Shown here in pieces: positions 54,001 through 63,403 of a stretch of DNA of 64,000 nucleotides. How positions within the stretch are numbered: position 1 is the stretch's first letter; every line of letters starts with the position of its first letter. The DNA is taken from contig OY282386.1 in the NCBI GenBank assembly GCA_958295945.1, positions 1,736,001-1,800,000 on the forward strand, read 5' to 3'. The translations under genes and the position numbers were made by a program. This stretch comes from Candidatus Poribacteria bacterium (GTDB lineage Bacteria > Poribacteria > WGA-4E > WGA-3G). Under the pieces are notes generated by a model. That model saw only the letters and a program-made list of their open reading frames with translations, was not told where the DNA came from and made no database searches.

Positions 54001-54359
54001 TGTCTGCCGAGAAAAGTTTCTTCAACCAAGATTGCTCTGTCCAATTGTGTTGTGAACCTTAGGCTGTCAAGTTGTCCGTTCCATCCAATAATCAATTTCC
54101 CATTCTTATCAAATTCTTGTTGATCTGAGTATCTACTGATTTCACTGCCTTCAACTACCTCTTGACCATAAAGATCGTGGAAGAATTGAGGTTCTTCTTC
54201 TAATCTGAATCTATCAGAGAATTTCTGATTAGTTTCAATTGCAGGTAAGAGAGGTTCATAAGGTCCGAGAGGTTCTGCACCACAACCCATGAAAATGAAT
54301 GTAATAGAGATGTAAGTCAATGTAAGTAGAAAATAAATCAATAGTCTAAATCTATTCAT
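51027..54359 (-). CDS. large surface lipoprotein with calcium-loop repeats, possibly barrel-associated
   Basis: 1110 residues, AAGGAG upstream. The N-terminal signal ends TFIFMGC, a lipobox (Cys lipidated). The bulk is beta-rich. Residues about 640-730 hold acidic loops like those of thrombospondin type 3 or EF-hand repeats: DDDGDGWPDDVDFDNV, DDRDQDGVLDYHED, DLNNNGTIDTIED. The C-terminal 350 residues alternate polar and aromatic positions as in outer-membrane barrels, and the protein ends in Phe (MYVRAMAGF), a common barrel terminus. Family not recognised; an outer-membrane role is inference. Confidence 0.75.
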   Translation of the reverse strand: MNRFRLLIYFLLTLTYISITFIFMGCGAEPLGPYEPLLPAIETNQKFSDRFRLEEEPQFFHDLYGQEVVEGSEISRYSDQQEFDKNGKLIIGWNGQLDSLRFTTQLDRAILVEETFLGRHTDFAIGDHIRLKPDTLFPNQYIISKTEFDGLRWDISFAQEHHLFSFLHSRISNPIRLPTAFRNARALGLDLGRRNGWNPFSGVRNIESTRLIGFRGQTLLTENFRVGYTYINMHKQHPERIISSYMGTVPNTPPETISIVFRDDSPEDNHTRAFTDFHEYDPDLHSDNIQEGVGAAFKSMRITIVTQPLEKLHPADIDEGLEPNPLPKKTYEFDITADQLVPIGTSNIVDSVDSEWKIVTGFNKMKYDLNLYDIDINIDPRAVKSVVFEMIVAGDYNIAVIGLSKANQANENPDLQEWIKTSDGHIQMPYRDVIQAPGNYGQSPDYIKDRDKLKHNPRQWKGEGRQRKVRYQYGAARAATLYGIDLEGRIGNIFIRTHYSVNGKYKQYPTIPKDKVGYSRKQTIVKTPDGDQPSGVTINPSTGLHVDANGVPTYSETEGERFEAFLGGDGTDIDADGKLGREKAWFIHLESRFEKLHLEGVLYHIDPGYTTTYLNFGPNPNRGSVFTLDKNVDRDQQAQEIDSWDIINYILIEDDDDGDGWPDDVDFDNVLPRADDRDQDGVLDYHEDFLIFDADPPVFKGIIDLNNNGTIDTIEDNLEPEYEYGIDRQGYHINTKYDLLNNLSLQIGWLNEREVSSRRRNNSKYVHVIYDRDIPDFGSIAFQNRFVRVQDDIPDYTITLPVGELETVSINDELDYYNARVNTTIFQCVYSAVHNLTLEAKSLVVMQKQLEQDEANALFTDVEYDPITESFEADERIDFMVLDNQIREAGDRRESPFYPDHGINALDPNDTGLIYDQNNWKKRRYPERNIRNQLTILKGRYEIPLSDLPYIDSIGADLVLTPMFKYVWDRAFDRTAEEINKTLNPDLFVPTDLEVIEYLRFNRRSREDVLGFRLDYQFSPRIKLLGGFQYRKYVNRDQNFKKYLQKYPFDTPVPLIYRPDLRTRILEIQTMNRGQWLGATIIVLAGVRRTTNLFKGTVANTMYVRAMAGF

Positions 54360-54619
54360 TTTGGTAAGTGCTCCTTACTCAGATAGAAGGTATCACATTA
54401 AAACAATTTTTAAGGGATGAGTTCTGATATATAAGCAAGATATGTGCCACAAATTAAGTAATCTCAATACTTAAAGATTCAGTGTCAGTTGGTATAGATG
54501 AGATTAATGCTGCACATGTATGTGCATGAACTCTACTGGTTGCACCTTCATGTGCAGACAAGTTTAATAAAGTGAATCGGTCTGGAAATATGTGGAGAAT
54601 TCCTATTCTGTCTATGATT

Positions 54620-56923
54620 CTACTTTATTACCAACATCTTTCGTGTTGCAGAGAAATCACCTGCTGTAATTGTATAGAAATATACACCACTACTCACAGG
54701 TTCATGATCGTTATTTAGTCCATCCCAATATGCTGCATCTTCTTGTGATGTGTAATCACCTGCGACTAATTTACCAAGTGATAGCAGTCTTACCAATTCA
54801 CCTATGGGTTTGTAAATTTCTATGTTTACATAATTCTCATCAGCTACCTTAAAAGGAATCCAAGTTTCTGGATTGAAAGGGTTCGGATAGTTTTGTAGAA
54901 GTTGATTCCGTTTGACTTGTCCGAGGGTGACAAGTTCTTTGCGATGAGGATCAACTGGCTTAGGAAGGGATGTGAGTATGCTGGTGATATCCCAAATTTT
55001 ATGTTGTCCGTATATATCATAAGACACTAATTTAGAACCGTGTTCACTAATGGACATGACTCTATCAATAGTTGGATGTTCAATCGGTATTCCTGTAGAC
55101 CAATCAACTATTTGCAGGTTGTTGTCTTTTTCTGTTAAGAGATACCGTCCATCTTTAGTAAATTTCATTGGATAATATCCAGTAAACGCATTTAAGAGTT
55201 GTGGTGATTCAGGTGAGAGTTTCCATACTTGTGCATCTTCATTTTTCATGCCAGCAAACAGTATGGATCTATCCGTATTCGTCACAAATGTAGGTTTATC
55301 TGCTATATATCCCTCCCATGCGTATTGAAAGACATAATTATCTCCTTCTCGTTTCCACAACAATATCCAGTATGTATATTTGTCATTTATACCTGTTCGA
55401 GCTGCTGCTGCGAAATATTCATCATTATTACTGAAGCCAAATCGACTGAAATTCGTTGTTTCTTCAAAACTTAAATGCATGTGTAGTAACTGTGGCTTAT
55501 CTGGCTGATTGATATCCAAGATTGCCAGTTCATCCCAGTCAGATACAGCAATCCATCTCCCAGTCGTGCCATAACTAATCTTTTCTACATAGGAAATATG
55601 ATGTGGAATTAGAGATTCTATATTACCATTCTTTAGGTTGCGTAATTCAAGCATACGATTCAATCCTTTTCCAACTACGATGTTCCTGCTATCGGGTGAA
55701 AATGCGAGACCTTGAAATGTATTCCCATCTGCAGAAACAAGCAACCGTGGCTGCTGTGAAGCAACATCCCAGGTCTTAATAAAATGTGAGGATACTGCAG
55801 TATATGTTTTTCCATCCGGACTCAAACCTACCTCAGAGAAAACCCAAATAAAATCTGCCCAAGTATAGTGTTTTCGTTTATTTTCTATATCCCACATAAC
55901 CTCACCATTTAGATAGTATAAGTGCATTTTGCTGCCGTCAGGAGATAGAGATATATTTTCTAAATGACGAAACTCGGTTTGAAATCTGTCAATCTGTTCA
56001 AAAGTATTAACATCCAAAACACGCACCTTATCATCCCAACCTTCATAAACGTTGTTTCCTGTTCCACGTAATACCCCTGTTCTTGATGCGACATATAGGA
56101 GTTGACTGTCAGGACTAAATTCTAAGTCTGTGATATATCCAATTCCACTCTGCAATATCCTTTCCAGTCTATGTGTGTTCATATCCCATACATAAACACT
56201 CCCCAATTCTCTATCAAACGATGCCATAAGTTTCCCGTCGTGACTGATATCTAGTCCTTCAACCCAGTTGCCAATATGCCCTTCAAAATGCCCTTCTAAT
56301 TCTCGTTTCTCTATATTCCACAATTCTATATCGGGTCGGTGTGATGCTACGATTAGGTATTTTCCATCGGGAGTAAATTCAGTTACGATCTGATCTGTCC
56401 CATGACAAGTTCTACCATTAGCTCGTACATAACAAGATTTTAGAGGACGACGTGCTCCTTTCATTGAACCGATGTGTTCTCCGGTCTGCCAATTCCATAG
56501 TTCAATGCTTGTATCAGAAACAGCAGCAAACAATGGTTCTATTGGACTGAACGCTCCGTAATATGAGTCATCAGATTCAAACTCCCAATTGGAGCTAATT
56601 TCTCTGGCATTAATATCCCATATATTTACGGTTGTCGTCTTATTTGTCCAAGAAGAATCTAAAATCGCAATATGTGAAACATTTGGACTGAATGCTACTT
56701 CACTATTATCTGTGAGATTGCCAAATTCATCTTCCACCTCACTCGTATCAACATCAACGATTTCAATATGTCTTTGAACAACACGAAGCATCTTTCCATT
56801 GGTGTGAAACACATGTTTTTGGGGTAATTCATGTCCGATTGTTCCAATAGGTTCAATAGCATTCGTAAGATTATGTAGATAGAAAATACTTATTAAAATG
56901 ACACAATTGGAAATATATCTCAT
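54620..56923 (-). CDS. exported WD40 propeller protein with C-terminal sorting-like domain
   Basis: 767 residues, GAGAGGAA before the ATG. Signal peptide (ISNCVILISIFYLHNLTNAI). WD40-like blades run from residue 30 to about 650 (for example VTEFTPDGKYLIVASHRPDI, LEFSPDSQLLYVASRTGVLR). The C-terminal 90 residues start QNYPNPFNPETWIPF and contain IYKPIGELVRLLSLG, AAYWDGLNNDHEPVSSGVY and end TRKMLVIK: a FlgD-Ig/type A sorting-like domain as seen on many secreted proteins in this kind of genome. Second gene of an operon with the 56940 lipoprotein (16 bases). Confidence 0.88.
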   Translation of the reverse strand: MRYISNCVILISIFYLHNLTNAIEPIGTIGHELPQKHVFHTNGKMLRVVQRHIEIVDVDTSEVEDEFGNLTDNSEVAFSPNVSHIAILDSSWTNKTTTVNIWDINAREISSNWEFESDDSYYGAFSPIEPLFAAVSDTSIELWNWQTGEHIGSMKGARRPLKSCYVRANGRTCHGTDQIVTEFTPDGKYLIVASHRPDIELWNIEKRELEGHFEGHIGNWVEGLDISHDGKLMASFDRELGSVYVWDMNTHRLERILQSGIGYITDLEFSPDSQLLYVASRTGVLRGTGNNVYEGWDDKVRVLDVNTFEQIDRFQTEFRHLENISLSPDGSKMHLYYLNGEVMWDIENKRKHYTWADFIWVFSEVGLSPDGKTYTAVSSHFIKTWDVASQQPRLLVSADGNTFQGLAFSPDSRNIVVGKGLNRMLELRNLKNGNIESLIPHHISYVEKISYGTTGRWIAVSDWDELAILDINQPDKPQLLHMHLSFEETTNFSRFGFSNNDEYFAAAARTGINDKYTYWILLWKREGDNYVFQYAWEGYIADKPTFVTNTDRSILFAGMKNEDAQVWKLSPESPQLLNAFTGYYPMKFTKDGRYLLTEKDNNLQIVDWSTGIPIEHPTIDRVMSISEHGSKLVSYDIYGQHKIWDITSILTSLPKPVDPHRKELVTLGQVKRNQLLQNYPNPFNPETWIPFKVADENYVNIEIYKPIGELVRLLSLGKLVAGDYTSQEDAAYWDGLNNDHEPVSSGVYFYTITAGDFSATRKMLVIK

Positions 56924-56939
56924 TAGATTCCTCTCAGAT

Positions 56940-57335
56940 TTACATATCCTCTATATCGGCGATAGTGTAAAATTCAACCGTATCAATACGTCCACTACCC
57001 GTTGTTGTCGGTTTTATGATTTTGATTGCATCTGTTTCAGCAGAAATGAAGATATCATACGGGAAAGTTATTCCACCTTGTACTTTCTTCTTTAATTCCC
57101 AACGACTTTCCTTAATACGGACAGAAATATCAAAGTTTTGGTATTTCCCAACGCCAAGCAATCTAATTTTTCGCACATTTGCTTTTTCTGGAATGGAGAA
57201 GATGACTCCATGGAATATTGGCTTTTCTGTCACTGGTTGATCAATCAGAACATATACCTGTTCTGTAAAGAGAACTGCACAACCGATCAATGATAAATAG
57301 ATTGGAATTAAGCATAGAAATATCAATTTAGTCAT
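56940..57335 (-). CDS. small lipoprotein of unknown function
   Basis: 131 residues, AGAGGA before the ATG. The signal LIFLCLIPIYLSLIGC ends in a lipobox. The mature part is beta-rich with FHGVIFSIPEKANVRKIRLL and ISVRIKESRWELKKKVQGGI; no family recognised. Translationally close to the WD40 gene that follows, so probably a partner of that exported protein. The gap 57336-57676 holds no convincing gene. Confidence 0.7.
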   Translation of the reverse strand: MTKLIFLCLIPIYLSLIGCAVLFTEQVYVLIDQPVTEKPIFHGVIFSIPEKANVRKIRLLGVGKYQNFDISVRIKESRWELKKKVQGGITFPYDIFISAETDAIKIIKPTTTGSGRIDTVEFYTIADIEDM

Positions 57336-57676
57336 AATAATCCTCTACAATGTATCAAATTTTAATCATTATATTGAATGAAACCACAGTCCGCATTAAT
57401 CATAGAGCAATTATTATGCCAAAGATATTTTTGATAGAAAACGGGTTTATATCAGGATTCTTGCGGATTAGCGTTGAGAATTGCAAGCTTGCTGTTCAAT
57501 TTCTGGACAGGTTTGTTCAAAATGTATTCTATATTCAAGACTTAGAGATGCATTCATAAACTATTGACACGAGTCAAATATTTGAGTATACTTGAGCAAT
57601 GTAATAGAAATTATCTTCAGTAGAGAAACTTGGTTATATTATCGTTAAAACTTAGAAACTTAACAACTGGGATTGG

Positions 57677-60112
57677 ATGTTGAAACAAATCTTTTCATTA
57701 GTAATCCTAATAGTAATCGTCTTTGTTGGGAATACTGTTGCAGAAATGAAACAAGAGAAGGAGAAGTCTATGGCTGAACGTTGGGGATTATATGAAGTGA
57801 CCTTGAATGGACCCGAGACAGGTAATCCTTTCACTGAGGTAGAATTGTCAGCAGAATTTAAACGAAGTGATATAGAAGGTGGACGCACTTTTGAACCGCA
57901 AGGATTCTATGATGGCAATGGTATATACAAAATCCGTTTCATGCCAGATGAAGTTGGTGAATGGATATACACAACAAAAAGTAGTAGCGCAGAATTGAAC
58001 GGTAAAACCGGTGAATTTACGTGTATTGAATCGACTGATGGCAACCACGGACCAGTTCAAGTGTATAAAGATTTCTATCTACAATACGCTGACGGTACGC
58101 CGTATCATCAGTTTGGCACGACCTGCTATGCATGGACACATCAGGGAGAGGAGATGGAGGAGCAGACGCTTGATACTCTCACCGACGCACCATTCAACAA
58201 GCTGCGGATGTGTATCTTTCCTAAAGATTACTCCTACAATAAGAATGAACCCGTCTACTATCCATATCAGGGAAAACCGCTCAAAGATTGGGATTTCACA
58301 AGATTCAATCCAGAATTCTGGCAGCATTTTGAACAAAGAGTGCAAGATTTGTTGAAGCTTGGTATTGAAGCGGATATAATCCTATTCCACACTTATGATC
58401 GATGGGATTTTGAGAATATGGATGCTGAAAGTGATGATCATTATATACGTTATGCTGTTGCACGCTTGGCGGCTTTCCGTAATGTGTGGTGGTCTCTTGC
58501 GAATGAATACGACATCATGCCATCGAAAACGGAATCGGATTGGGATCGGTTTTTTCAGATTATACGAGACCACGATCCATATCAAAGGTTGCGCGGGATA
58601 CATAACTGCAGAGGTTGGTATGACCACAGTAAACCTTGGGTGACACATACAAGTATTCAAACATCAAATATGGCTGAAGGTATCCTTTACCGCACACGAT
58701 ATAATAAACCGGTTATCTATGATGAGTGTCGTTATGAGGGAGATATACCGCAAGGATGGGGAAACATTACTGCACGACAGATGGTTCAAAATTTTTGGGC
58801 AGGTACTGTATCAGGATGTTATGTTGGACATGGAGAAACATACAAGCATCCTGAAGACCTTTTATGGTGGGCAAAGGGAGGCATACTTAGAGGTGAAAGT
58901 CCGGCACGTATAGCATTTCTAAAAGAATTTATGACAGATGCCCCCGAATTTGATACGCTTGAACCGGTCGGCGATGATAAGGGACGATATGTCCTTGCTA
59001 AAGAAGGTGAATATTATTTGGTTTATACAACTGAACCGCAAACAATAACAGTTAAACTGCATGGAAACACTCCGTATAAAATTGATGGCATTGATACTTG
59101 GAATATGAAAATTCTACCTGTTGGGACTGCACAACCAGGAGAATATACATTTGCGTCATCGCAAACTGATTTTGCATACCGTTTTACGCCTTATGCACCG
59201 GGTGAGAAACTTCGTCCAGAAGCAAAAGCATCTGCTGATGTTCTTCAAGGCAGTGCACCGCTTACTGTCTCATTTTCAGCATCAGATGAATTGACGCAAC
59301 AATGGGATTTTGGTGATGGAATCACATCAGATGAATCAAATCCAACACACGTTTATGAGAATCTTGGACAATATACCGCCCTGCTCACTGTTACAGATGC
59401 AGATGGTGCATCGGCAATAACCGCACGGACCATTAATGTTATGCCTGCTGTTCCTGATGACATAGGCACACATAAAGAATTTCCTGGATCACGCGACGGA
59501 CTTGTGTTTGCTTGGAACAGTAAGTTTGAGGATAGCAATGAAATCGAATCCCGCGATGAAGCAAGAATTACCGAACACGGACAAATGGATCTGGCTGGTG
59601 GTGCATTTATCGCAAAAAATGTGAATGAAATTCTGCTTGCAGCATGCCAGAAAAGCAATCAATTAACAATTGAATGTCTCGTCAGCACAGACAATCTAAA
59701 TCAGAGCGGTCCGGCGCGTATAATATCGTTCTCAAAGGATGTCACCCATCGTAACTTTACCTTGGGACAGGATAGAAATCGGTTTGCCATTAGGATTCGA
59801 ACACCGCGAACAGGTACAAACGGTCAGGGAGGCGAGTTCTCATTTGGTGGGATTGACTCTGGAAAGGCAACACATGTCATCGTCAGTTATTTTTCTGGGA
59901 ATGTTCATTGCTATGTTAACGGTGAGTTAGTCCATACTGGCAACGGAATTCAAGGTGACTTCAGCAATTGGGAACTATATCCGCTTATTTTCGGGGATGA
60001 AGCAAGTGGTGGAAGGAACTGGGTAGGTAAGCTGAGTCATGTTGGAATCTATAGTCGGTTTATTGGTTTGGAAGAGGCTGCACATAAGTTTAAACTGATT
60101 CAAAGTGAATAG
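57677..60112 (+). CDS. multidomain glycoside hydrolase-like exported protein (DUF5060/DUF4038, PKD, LamG)
   Basis: 811 residues with a signal peptide (IFSLVILIVIVFVGNTVAE). Order: a DUF5060-like beta domain (RWGLYEVTLNGPETGNPFTE, about 32-115); a DUF4038-type TIM barrel (PYHQFGTTCYAWTHQ, YDRWDFENMD, acid/base Glu in WWSLANEYDIM and nucleophile Glu in VIYDECRYEGD); a beta domain of DUF5605 type (about 430-515); a PKD domain (LTQQWDFGDGITSDESNPTH); and a LamG-type domain (about 600-811, CYVNGELVHTGNG). Related to GH140-like hydrolases. Target polysaccharide unknown; likely extracellular. Confidence 0.9.
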   Translation: MLKQIFSLVILIVIVFVGNTVAEMKQEKEKSMAERWGLYEVTLNGPETGNPFTEVELSAEFKRSDIEGGRTFEPQGFYDGNGIYKIRFMPDEVGEWIYTTKSSSAELNGKTGEFTCIESTDGNHGPVQVYKDFYLQYADGTPYHQFGTTCYAWTHQGEEMEEQTLDTLTDAPFNKLRMCIFPKDYSYNKNEPVYYPYQGKPLKDWDFTRFNPEFWQHFEQRVQDLLKLGIEADIILFHTYDRWDFENMDAESDDHYIRYAVARLAAFRNVWWSLANEYDIMPSKTESDWDRFFQIIRDHDPYQRLRGIHNCRGWYDHSKPWVTHTSIQTSNMAEGILYRTRYNKPVIYDECRYEGDIPQGWGNITARQMVQNFWAGTVSGCYVGHGETYKHPEDLLWWAKGGILRGESPARIAFLKEFMTDAPEFDTLEPVGDDKGRYVLAKEGEYYLVYTTEPQTITVKLHGNTPYKIDGIDTWNMKILPVGTAQPGEYTFASSQTDFAYRFTPYAPGEKLRPEAKASADVLQGSAPLTVSFSASDELTQQWDFGDGITSDESNPTHVYENLGQYTALLTVTDADGASAITARTINVMPAVPDDIGTHKEFPGSRDGLVFAWNSKFEDSNEIESRDEARITEHGQMDLAGGAFIAKNVNEILLAACQKSNQLTIECLVSTDNLNQSGPARIISFSKDVTHRNFTLGQDRNRFAIRIRTPRTGTNGQGGEFSFGGIDSGKATHVIVSYFSGNVHCYVNGELVHTGNGIQGDFSNWELYPLIFGDEASGGRNWVGKLSHVGIYSRFIGLEEAAHKFKLIQSE

Positions 60113-60153
60113 AATCTGATAGTGAAATGTAAAAATATTTGCACACTTCACGG

Positions 60154-60484
60154 TAGATGTGGTTTCCTAACCTCACCATAGGTGTCAAATTAGTGAGTAA
60201 AGTTTGTGCATTTGATACACCTGTCTCCCAGCTGGGTCTTCGTCTGTGTTGATATTACGTGCTGGACACCTGTCGCCTCTCCGAGGCTTTTATAAATCAC
60301 ATATCAGCACCAGCGGTGCGGAAGGTGTATAGGATAAAAATAGATTTCCAAAATCCTTGACAGGTAAATATATCCTTAAATTGATGCCTTGCGGTTTCCT
60401 AACCTCACCGAAACCAGTGAGAAAACCTATTATGAAAGGTGTCTGGCACAGATCTGGTGCGGTTAGGAAACCGCACCTACCGGC
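60154..60484. repeat. cluster of palindromic repeats between genes
   Basis: Units related to GGTGCGGTTTCC: GGTTTCCTAACCTCACCATA (60161), GCGGTTTCCTAACCTCACCG (60391) and GGTGCGGTTAGGAAACCGCA (60456). Also GCCTCTCCGAGGC (60274) and CACCAGCGGTGCGG (60308). Bases 60113-60560 contain no gene. Confidence 0.7.
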
Positions 60485-60560
60485 TTAGGGCATTTACCGT
60501 TTGTGAAAAAAACACAAGAAAAACCTAAGACAAAATAACCTTTTAGTATTTATTTCACAT

Positions 60561-60589
60561 TGGACATCAAGTAGACTTAATGATATACT
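60561..60589 (+). promoter_or_regulatory. putative promoter of the PQQ-like gene
   Basis: TGGACA (60561-60566), 17 bases, TATACT (60584-60589), 37 bases before the ATG. Confidence 0.5.
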
Positions 60590-60626
60590 GCGTTACATTT
60601 TATTTTATGTATGAAAGGCATTACAC

Positions 60627-61979
60627 ATGAAAGAGTTTTCAAGTACCTATTTGACTTTATTAATTCTCAGCACATTGTTCTTACCTATATCACTTTTAGC
60701 TGATCATGAAATAGAACAGACTAACTGGAATCAGTTCAGGGGTGCAAACGGAGATGGAACAACTATAGCAACAGATCTACCAATTGAATTTAATGAGGAC
60801 AAGAATATCCGATGGAAAACACCTATTCATGATAAAGGGTATTCATCACCTATTGTCTGGGAAAATCAGATTTGGCTTACAACTGCACGGACAGATGGTA
60901 CTGAACTTTTTGCTATCTGTGTGGATCTTGAAAGTGGCGATATCATACATGACATCATGGTGTTCGACGTTGAAAATCCTCAACTTGAACATCCCGATAT
61001 AAATAGCCATGCCTCACCTACACCTTTTGTGGAAGTAGGACGAGTTTATGTCCACTATGGCACTTACGGCACAGCATGTTTGGATTCGGAAACAGGAGAT
61101 ATACTATGGGAACGTAGAAATCTCAACTGCGATCACCGTGTGCGTCCGGCTTCTTCTCCGATTATTGATGACGAGTCTATTTTTCTCACCTATGATGGCG
61201 TAGATGTGCAATTCATTGCAGCACTTGATAAAAATACAGGGGATACCATTTGGTTAGAACATCGGAATGTTGACTCCGATTTTGGGAAAGTCCTGAAAGA
61301 AAAGGGTGTTAAGGATATTGAAAAAGTAAAAAAAGAAAAAGCGAATGACAACCGAAAATCTTATGCAACACCTACAATCATCACATTTCAAGGAAAGAAG
61401 CAATTGATAAGTCCTGCTGCTGAAGTCACATTTTCTTATGACCCAAAAACAGGTGATGAACTTTGGCGTGTTCGTCATGTCGGATGGGGTTGGAATGTTG
61501 CATGTCGACCAATTTTCGCAAATGATCTCGTCTATTTCACAACGGGTATAGAAAAACGTCTGTTAGCAGTTGATCCATCCGGCTCAGGAGATGTAACCGA
61601 TACGCACATCGTTTGGAGTCACCGTAAGGGTTCTCCTGAAATACCTTCTCCACTAATCGTTGACGATCTATTGTATATGGTGAATGAAGGAGGCGTTGTA
61701 ACGTGTTTAGATGCCAAAAATGGTGAAACGGTATGGAAAGGTCGTGTGAGTGGAAATTATTGGGCATCTCCATTATATGCGGATGGAAAAATTTACTTTT
61801 TTAACATGGATGGGAGTGTGCCGGTAATTTCTGTAGGACGAACATTCAATTTATTGGCAACCAACAGGTTTGACACAGAATTTGTAGCATCTGGTGCAGT
61901 TGCTGGAAACAAGTTAATTCTCCGATCTCTGACGCATCTTTATTGTTTTGAGAAAAAGCAGGACACTGATGACCATTGA
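60627..61979 (+). CDS. exported PQQ-like beta-propeller protein
   Basis: 450 residues with a signal peptide (TLLILSTLFLPISLLA). PQQ-type blades: WNQFRGANGDGTTIATDLPI is the usual opening of this subgroup, followed by GKGYSSP-type KGYSSPIVWENQIW, CLDSETGDILWERRNLNCDH and TCLDAKNGETVWKGRVSGNY. Such proteins are structural scaffolds or quinoprotein-like; no cofactor residues can be claimed. AAAGG precedes the ATG. Confidence 0.9.
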   Translation: MKEFSSTYLTLLILSTLFLPISLLADHEIEQTNWNQFRGANGDGTTIATDLPIEFNEDKNIRWKTPIHDKGYSSPIVWENQIWLTTARTDGTELFAICVDLESGDIIHDIMVFDVENPQLEHPDINSHASPTPFVEVGRVYVHYGTYGTACLDSETGDILWERRNLNCDHRVRPASSPIIDDESIFLTYDGVDVQFIAALDKNTGDTIWLEHRNVDSDFGKVLKEKGVKDIEKVKKEKANDNRKSYATPTIITFQGKKQLISPAAEVTFSYDPKTGDELWRVRHVGWGWNVACRPIFANDLVYFTTGIEKRLLAVDPSGSGDVTDTHIVWSHRKGSPEIPSPLIVDDLLYMVNEGGVVTCLDAKNGETVWKGRVSGNYWASPLYADGKIYFFNMDGSVPVISVGRTFNLLATNRFDTEFVASGAVAGNKLILRSLTHLYCFEKKQDTDDH

Positions 61980-61999
61980 TAGTATTAAATTAACCTTTC

Positions 62000-62311
62000 T
62001 TGATTGGTAAACGTTTTCATGCCATAATTGTTGTCAGTAATAAACCAAAATTCTATAGGGTTTTTCAGTTTTCGGTTTTTCTGCTGTATTTCATTACAAA
62101 CGTTAATGGTTTTGAGATACAATATCTTGATGATAGCGAGACCCTCTGGATAGACATAAGTAACCTACAGGCTCCAAAAACAGGTAGAGTTTACCATATG
62201 TCTGCGTATACCCGCATTGATGCGTATTACACGATACAAGGAAAAACTAGAACGTTTTCTTGGAAGGACTGTGTAAACAGTATTCGTTTTACACACTTCC
62301 CTCCACCATAA
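62000..62311 (+). CDS. small hypothetical exported protein
   Basis: 103 residues if started at TTG 62000, which has no ribosome site; a start further in is possible. A hydrophobic segment FSVFLLYFITNVNGF near residue 24 looks like a signal peptide. The mature part is beta-like (FEIQYLDDSETLWIDI). 20 bases after the PQQ gene. No family recognised. Confidence 0.4.
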   Translation: MIGKRFHAIIVVSNKPKFYRVFQFSVFLLYFITNVNGFEIQYLDDSETLWIDISNLQAPKTGRVYHMSAYTRIDAYYTIQGKTRTFSWKDCVNSIRFTHFPPP

Positions 62312-62393
62312 GATTAAAGTTCTATTACTTTCCAAAGACAGGTGTTTTCTTTATCCATAAAGGGAGATACCTGCTCTTCATATAGGAAATACA

Positions 62394-63347
62394 ATGTATA
62401 AATATTTTACTTTCATCATACTGCTATTGTGTATTACGCCTTTCGCCTTGGCAAAAATAGTGTTTATGTCCAAATGGGAAATATATGTGATGGATGATGA
62501 CGGTAGTAACGTCAAAAGGTTAACACATAATAATGTATACGATGCCCACCCGCGCTGGTCTCCCAATGGGAAGTACATCGCTTTTGAACGTGATCAAGAA
62601 AGGGAAAACAATGAACAGAATCTTGATCTGTTCCTCATGAATTTGAACGGAACACAGGTTCGACAACTTACTACTTACACTGGAATTGACATAAATCCTG
62701 CTTGGTCGCCCGATAGTCAAAACCTAGCATTTACAAGCACTCGAGATGGTGCGACAAGTATTCATACCATTGATATTGAGACGCAGGAAGTAAGCGAACT
62801 CACACGCAATATGAATGTACGCAATACAGGAAATCCGGACTGGTCACCTGATGGCAAACATATTGTCTATATTTCAGCAAGAAGAAACCCTTTTCAAGAA
62901 GGTATTTACGTTATGGATGCGGACGGTAAAAACCCGCGTCCCTTCGTTCGAGATGCAGGTACAATCTACTTTTCCCCACGTTGGTCACCTGATGGCAAAC
63001 ATATTCTATACGGAGAGGCAAAACAAGGTAAAAACGAAAAAATCGTCATCCAGTCAAAAAACGGTGCTTTGGTAAAAGAACTTGTGTTGCCACCGATCAA
63101 GAGATGGTTCATGCACTTGGCTTGCTGGATGGGGACACGACATATACTTATTCATGCTGCAGAAGAGAATGGACATGGACAAAGTGATATTTTAAGATAT
63201 ACCATCGCTACTGATGATATCGTAAATCTCACCAACTCACCAAAGGCAAACGATGGATTTCCAGATTGGATAGATGACGCATCACTTTCTGTTTTACCCT
63301 ACGACAAACTCACCATTCAGTGGGGAAAACTCAAGCAGATGAATTAG
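62394..63347 (+). CDS. exported TolB-like (PD40) propeller protein with short tail motif
   Basis: 317 residues, AGGAAA before the ATG. Signal peptide (YFTFIILLLCITPFALA). Six PD40 blades with SPDG/SPNG turns: HPRWSPNGKYIAFERD, NPAWSPDSQNLAFTSTRD, NPDWSPDGKHIVYISARR, SPRWSPDGKHILYGE. The end, PYDKLTIQWGKLKQMN, shares T-x-x-W-x-x-x-K with the tails at 18657 and 46214. Not TolB itself: no Pal or Tol genes are near. Confidence 0.9.
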   Translation: MYKYFTFIILLLCITPFALAKIVFMSKWEIYVMDDDGSNVKRLTHNNVYDAHPRWSPNGKYIAFERDQERENNEQNLDLFLMNLNGTQVRQLTTYTGIDINPAWSPDSQNLAFTSTRDGATSIHTIDIETQEVSELTRNMNVRNTGNPDWSPDGKHIVYISARRNPFQEGIYVMDADGKNPRPFVRDAGTIYFSPRWSPDGKHILYGEAKQGKNEKIVIQSKNGALVKELVLPPIKRWFMHLACWMGTRHILIHAAEENGHGQSDILRYTIATDDIVNLTNSPKANDGFPDWIDDASLSVLPYDKLTIQWGKLKQMN

Positions 63348-63403
63348 GATTTACATAGTCCTCTCACAAGAATATCTATCACTTTACAATTAAGGAAAAT
63401 ATT

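Noticed and set aside
57350-57559. 69-codon plus-strand frame
   Set aside because: The bases before its ATG are the reverse of the neighbouring gene's ribosome site, and the sequence looks random.
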